NCBI GenBank assembly: GCA_964626055.1
Contig: CAZVDF010000035.1
Location: 1 to 36,030 of the forward strand
DNA: 36,030 nt
Source of the DNA: JAFGSG01 sp964626055
Lineage (GTDB): Bacteria; Spirochaetota; UBA4802; JAFGDQ01
Direction: 5' to 3'
In this document: piece after piece, positions 32,861-36,030 of the stretch
Numbering within the stretch: position 1 is the stretch's first letter
Layout of the letters: the number at the start of each line of letters is the position of its first letter
Notes under the pieces: generated by a model
Databases searched by the model: none
Seen by the model: only the letters and a program-made list of their open reading frames with translations
Told to the model about the DNA's origin: nothing
Translations under genes and position numbers: made by a program

Positions 32861-33811
32861 CTATTCAGTGCTCTGAAGCAGTTTTAACATTTCAGCGGAA
32901 AGATAATGATCTTCAACTCCGTAGCCTTTTTTATTGGTGCCTATGATAGTAAATTCTGAAAAATTCCTGAAACAGTAGAATTTCTTTCTTTTGCTGCCTG
33001 GCATAGACATAGGAATGGAATAAAGCGATTTTGCAACAACCAGGTCAACGTCATCCTGTGCGTCTTTATATGAAAATTCGGTAGACGCCAGATTGTCCTT
33101 GTTTTTATTGATCGATAATGATTCACATTCGACATTAATAATCGGGATATTTCCGCTTCTTTTGGAAATGAATCCGTTTGATTCCGGTATCGTGTTGTTT
33201 TCGGCATAAGTCAGTATCATTGCCATATCCCGGAACTGGATGTTTAAAGTGCTTTGAATTCCGATATCGGCAAGCTGATGGATGCCCCATATATGTTCCC
33301 GCTGGCCGAAGCAGTCAAAAATGACTTTTTTGCCTTTATCTTCCCCTCCTTTAACCGCTATATTGCCCGATATCCTGCATCGTTGCTGATATTTATTCCA
33401 TTTTTTATTGCTTACAATCTGCTGTTCATCAATTTCATTGTCTATAATGTTGTCAGGGAAGTCGAAGATCGGGCAAATACCCGTTATGCTTATGTCCGCC
33501 GTAATTTGTTCGTCCCTGATAGCAAACTTGAATTTTTCAAGCGGAGAAAGTATAACATATTCAAATTTGCTGTTCCCTATTTTTTTAAAATTAAGTTTCC
33601 CTGTAAATTTAATAAGATTGGTTTTTTCATATTTTTTATTGTTAACAATCAGCAGCCATCTTAATGATATTTGTTTTTTAACGAATAAAATATCGATATC
33701 TGCAGATCCGAATACTTTGCTTTTTTTACTTAAAAAATTAATATGAAATGATTCAATCCAGTCTTTTTTATTTTTATATTCGTGTAAAAACTCGTCGTTT
33801 TTATGAATCAT
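32861..33811 (-). CDS. Uncharacterised beta-rich protein (possible lipocalin-like AttH/CrtC fold)
   Basis: A 316-residue, beta-strand-rich soluble protein with no signal peptide. A GAGGAA site precedes the ATG. The segment 'FDCFGQREHIWGIHQLADIG' about two-thirds in resembles the G-x-R-x-H-x-W-G line of the AttH/CrtC (hydroxyneurosporene synthase-like) double-lipocalin fold, which binds or modifies hydrophobic molecules. The rest ('GKLNFKKIGNSKFEYVILSPL', 'FRDMAMILTYAENN') is compatible but not diagnostic. The downstream membrane protein gene is coupled to it (3 bp), so the two may act on a lipid at the membrane. The fold call is weak. Confidence 0.7.
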   Translation of the reverse strand: MIHKNDEFLHEYKNKKDWIESFHINFLSKKSKVFGSADIDILFVKKQISLRWLLIVNNKKYEKTNLIKFTGKLNFKKIGNSKFEYVILSPLEKFKFAIRDEQITADISITGICPIFDFPDNIIDNEIDEQQIVSNKKWNKYQQRCRISGNIAVKGGEDKGKKVIFDCFGQREHIWGIHQLADIGIQSTLNIQFRDMAMILTYAENNTIPESNGFISKRSGNIPIINVECESLSINKNKDNLASTEFSYKDAQDDVDLVVAKSLYSIPMSMPGSKRKKFYCFRNFSEFTIIGTNKKGYGVEDHYLSAEMLKLLQSTE

Positions 33812-33858
33812 AAAATAAGGTTCCTCGGAGTGATTGTTATATTAATAATTTTTTTTAT

Positions 33859-33936
33859 TTCAAGGTGTAATCCCTCGACGCTTGCGTCGAGTATGAAAGC
33901 TTATAGATTTGCGGAGCAAATCTATAACGCCTTGAA
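33859..33936. repeat. Cloverleaf-like structured element
   Basis: TTCAAGG (33859-33865) pairs with CCTTGAA (33930-33936) and encloses two perfect hairpins: CTCGACGC-TT-GCGTCGAG (33874-33891) and TTATAGATTTGC-GGA-GCAAATCTATAA (33901-33927). It lies between prmC (ending at 33972) and the next minus-strand gene (33811). It is not a tRNA, having no T- or anticodon-loop signatures. It may terminate prmC or be a dispersed element. Confidence 0.65.
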
Positions 33937-33971
33937 GAATTCGTAATCTTATAAGCTAAATTAATCAGATT

Positions 33972-34805
33972 TCAATCACTTTTTTTCAATAAAGCTATTC
34001 TCGGTAAATTTGCGTAATCCTTTAAGATGGAAACGGAATAGCCGTTCTCGGAACCGACAGATCTGATAAAGCCGTCCTGCCCGCCAATTTCTATTATCAT
34101 AAGCCCGCTCCTTTTTAAGAATTTTTCGGCGTTTTTTATTATTTTTTCCAGTATTTTATTCCCGTTGTTTTCGGCAAAGACTGCAATCCCGGGTTCAAAT
34201 AAAATTTCTTTTTGTATCGAGTTCTTTAAAGCAATATCTACATAGGGCGGATTGGATAAAATAAGATCGAATTTTTTGCCTTTGAAGCTTTCGAACAGGT
34301 CGCTTTTGTAAAATTTGATGGATTTTATCCCAAGTATACTGTGCGCGTTTTTCCAGGCTATTTTTAAAGCTTTCTCCGAAATATCACAAGCGTATATTTT
34401 CAGATCGGGCCTGTTTTTCTTTAAAGCGATCGCTATAGCACCCGAACCGGTGCCGACATCCAGTACGAAAGCGCCTTTTTTTGCATGGAATATCGCCAGA
34501 TCCACAAGCTGCTCCGTTTCCGGCCTTGGGATAAGAACGTCCTTTGTTACGATAAAATCAATGGAATAAAATTCTTTTTTACCGGTGATATAGGCAACCG
34601 GTTCTCCTTTGATTCTTCTTTTTATAAATTTATTCAGCAGAGAGAGATCGTTTTTCGAGAGCGTTTTATCCGCATCTGTAAGCAGTTTATATTTTTCGAC
34701 ATTCAATATATGCGCTAACAGAACGCTGGCATCCAGTTCGGGCGATTCGATGCCTGCAGCTTTAAAACTGCTGATCGCGCCGGAAAGTGCGTCGGATATT
34801 GACAT
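33972..34805 (-). CDS. prmC: Release factor glutamine methyltransferase PrmC
   Basis: A 277-residue enzyme that methylates the Gln of the GGQ motif in peptide-chain release factors, using S-adenosylmethionine, which raises termination efficiency. The N-terminal helical domain (1-~75) binds the release factor. The Rossmann methyltransferase domain has the SAM loop 'LDVGTGSGAIAIAL' (about 115-128), 'ACDISEKAL' and the catalytic 'LSNPPYVD' (NPPY 185-188). 'IPRPETE' (92-98) is also characteristic. It follows prfA by 14 bp, the classic substrate-enzyme operon. Confidence 0.96.
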   Translation of the reverse strand: MSISDALSGAISSFKAAGIESPELDASVLLAHILNVEKYKLLTDADKTLSKNDLSLLNKFIKRRIKGEPVAYITGKKEFYSIDFIVTKDVLIPRPETEQLVDLAIFHAKKGAFVLDVGTGSGAIAIALKKNRPDLKIYACDISEKALKIAWKNAHSILGIKSIKFYKSDLFESFKGKKFDLILSNPPYVDIALKNSIQKEILFEPGIAVFAENNGNKILEKIIKNAEKFLKRSGLMIIEIGGQDGFIRSVGSENGYSVSILKDYANLPRIALLKKSD

Positions 34806-34819
34806 AAAGATTTAAATAT

Positions 34820-35893
34820 TTATTTTTTATTTGAGGATTTTAAAAGCTGTTCCTGTTCGAATTTTTTCAGATTATCGACCAGCTCATCGATACCGCCATC
34901 CAGAATTTTTTCCAGCGAATGGAGAGTAAGTCCGATACGATGGTCGGTTACTCTTGATTGCGGAAAATTGTATGTTCTTATCTTTTCGCTTCTGTCGCCG
35001 GATCCTATCTGCGAGCGTCTCATCTGGGATTCTTCGGCCATTCTTTCCTTTTCGGCGATCTCGAAAAGCCGCGCCCTGAGTATCTTCATCGCCTTGTTTT
35101 TGTTCTTAAGCTGGGATTTTTCATCCTGGCACGTTACGACAAGGCCGGACGGCAGGTGGGTTATCCTGACAGCCGAGTCGGTCGTGTTTACCGACTGGCC
35201 GCCGTGTCCCGATGAACGGTAAACGTCTATCCGCAGGTCGTCCGGGTTTATTTCGACATCGCTTTCTTCGGCTTCCGGCAATACGGCTACCGTGGCCGCG
35301 GAAGTGTGTATCCTGCCGCTGGCTTCGGTATCCGGAACTCTCTGGACCCTGTGCGTACCGGATTCATATTTTAAATTGTCATAAGCGTCCTGTCCCGAGA
35401 CCGAAAATATAATTTCTTTTAAACCATCCTTGCCGGTAGTGTTAGCGCTGATAATTTCCAGCTTCCATTTTTTAGTGTCTAAATACCGGCTGTACATTCT
35501 GAACAGGTCCCTGGCGAACAGAGCCGCTTCTTCTCCTCCCGTGCCGGCCCTGATCTCAATCAATATGTTTTTCCCGGAGTTCGGATCTTTAGGCAGCAGC
35601 AGGATAGTGAGCTCTTTTTCAAGTGCGATTAATTTTTCTTCCAGGCTTGATATCTCTGTTTTAAGCAGGTCTTTCATTTCCTGGTCTTTTTCGCTGTTAA
35701 GGAGATCTCTGGAGTCGGCGATTTCCTTTCTGGCCTTCTCGAGTTCCTGGTATTTCTGAATGACCGGAGTGAGTTTCGAGTGCTCCATTGTAAGCTGTTT
35801 GTATAATTTCTGATCGGCAATGGTTTCAGGTTTAATGATCGATGATTCCAATTCGGAATATCTGGTTTTTATTTCATTCAGGATATTTTGCAT
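34820..35893 (-). CDS. prfA: Peptide chain release factor 1
   Basis: A 357-residue class-I release factor that reads UAA and UAG on the ribosome and triggers peptidyl-tRNA hydrolysis. 'RVPDTEASGRIHTSAATVAV' contains the RF1-type P-x-T tripeptide (Pro-Asp-Thr, 187-189) that distinguishes it from RF2 (S-P-F). 'YRSSGHGGQSVNTTDSAVRI' contains the universal GGQ (231-233), whose Gln is methylated by the PrmC encoded next. The N-terminal domain is a coiled coil ('LEEKLIALEKELTILLLP'). No frameshift is needed. It lies 63 bp downstream of the tRNA-Arg gene on the same strand. Confidence 0.97.
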   Translation of the reverse strand: MQNILNEIKTRYSELESSIIKPETIADQKLYKQLTMEHSKLTPVIQKYQELEKARKEIADSRDLLNSEKDQEMKDLLKTEISSLEEKLIALEKELTILLLPKDPNSGKNILIEIRAGTGGEEAALFARDLFRMYSRYLDTKKWKLEIISANTTGKDGLKEIIFSVSGQDAYDNLKYESGTHRVQRVPDTEASGRIHTSAATVAVLPEAEESDVEINPDDLRIDVYRSSGHGGQSVNTTDSAVRITHLPSGLVVTCQDEKSQLKNKNKAMKILRARLFEIAEKERMAEESQMRRSQIGSGDRSEKIRTYNFPQSRVTDHRIGLTLHSLEKILDGGIDELVDNLKKFEQEQLLKSSNKK

Positions 35894-35956
35894 TTTGTTC
35901 CTTACAGTGTAGAAAAAAAATAGCGGGGCTAACCGCTTTTATTGACAACTTTTATT

Positions 35957-36030
35957 TGCTCCCGAGAGGATTCGAACCTCCGGCACATAGTTTAGGAAAC
36001 TACTGCTCTATCCGCCTGAGCTACGGGAGC
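35957..36030 (-). tRNA. tRNA-Arg (anticodon CCT)
   Basis: On the minus strand the sequence folds as a complete tRNA: acceptor GCTCCCG/CGGGAGC, D-arm GCTC...GAGC, anticodon arm GTAGT-TTCCTAA-ACTAT with anticodon CCT (reads AGG, Arg), and T-arm GGAGG-TTCGAAT-CCTCT with the canonical TTCGAAT loop. CCA is not encoded. Its 5' end is the last base of the window. It precedes prfA and may share its transcript. Confidence 0.95.

Noticed and set aside
33859..33936. tRNA or riboswitch
   Set aside because: Cloverleaf shape but no TTCGA loop, no anticodon-arm geometry and no match to a riboswitch class that I know.
1..36030. CRISPR array or DGR reverse transcriptase in the window
   Set aside because: No regularly spaced short repeats, no Cas-like protein, and no protein with a reverse-transcriptase catalytic motif among the real genes.

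Overview
The window reads as a stretch of chromosome from an AT-rich, Gram-negative (diderm) bacterium, most likely an uncultured spirochaete or a close relative. The sequence shows lipoproteins with classic lipoboxes, outer-membrane beta-barrels ending in an aromatic residue, a bactofilin, a LysM/M23 peptidoglycan hydrolase, a FecR-type lipoprotein and many membrane or charged proteins of no recognised family. The phylum call is inference and only moderately firm.

Left third (1-12.8 kb), accessory surface region. A minus-strand pair encodes a fibronectin-type-III/beta-barrel protein and a FecR-domain lipoprotein. Then come two related cassettes. Cassette A is a 7TM-PAS-LuxR membrane regulator (3029-4300), a SUMF1-fold lipoprotein (4526-5527) and an outer-membrane barrel (5613-7118). 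Cassette B is a divergently oriented paralogous regulator (7343-8587), an unrelated three-repeat lipoprotein (9016-10710), a frameshifted remnant of an SBBP beta-propeller lipoprotein gene (10731-11040) and a paralogous barrel (11081-12598). Both cassettes end in a related hairpin terminator. The lipoprotein slot varies while regulator and barrel are kept. The last ~30 codons of the cassette A lipoprotein look like the variable region of a diversity-generating retroelement (DGR) target: a C-type-lectin/SUMF1 fold ending in a run of NNC codons where known targets have AAC-rich template positions. No reverse transcriptase or template repeat is in the window, so the element would have to act from elsewhere.

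Middle (12.9-25.9 kb), mostly housekeeping and signalling. rtcB plus archease (RNA ligation), an unknown small protein, a GH57 4-alpha-glucanotransferase with a CheY-like receiver and a PAS-GAF histidine kinase, rdgB (nucleotide-pool sanitation), a 4-TM protein, a small lipoprotein, a bactofilin-pdxA pair, an unknown helical protein and a LysM/M23 hydrolase.

Right third (26.2-36 kb). A GAF protein with a decayed GGDEF domain and a 745-residue charged protein are followed by endonuclease III, two unknown proteins in an operon, prmC and prfA (class-I release factor and its glutamine methyltransferase), and a tRNA-Arg(CCT) at the right edge.

Several intergenic spaces hold long, perfect or near-perfect inverted repeats that fold into branched structures. 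Three sit exactly between convergent gene pairs (15618-15721, 22283-22372, 25996-26126). One is a clean cloverleaf (33859-33936). A 28-bp sequence occurs in inverted orientation at 26130-26157 and 30704-30731, flanking the GAF and charged-protein genes. No CRISPR array, transposase, integrase or rRNA was seen.
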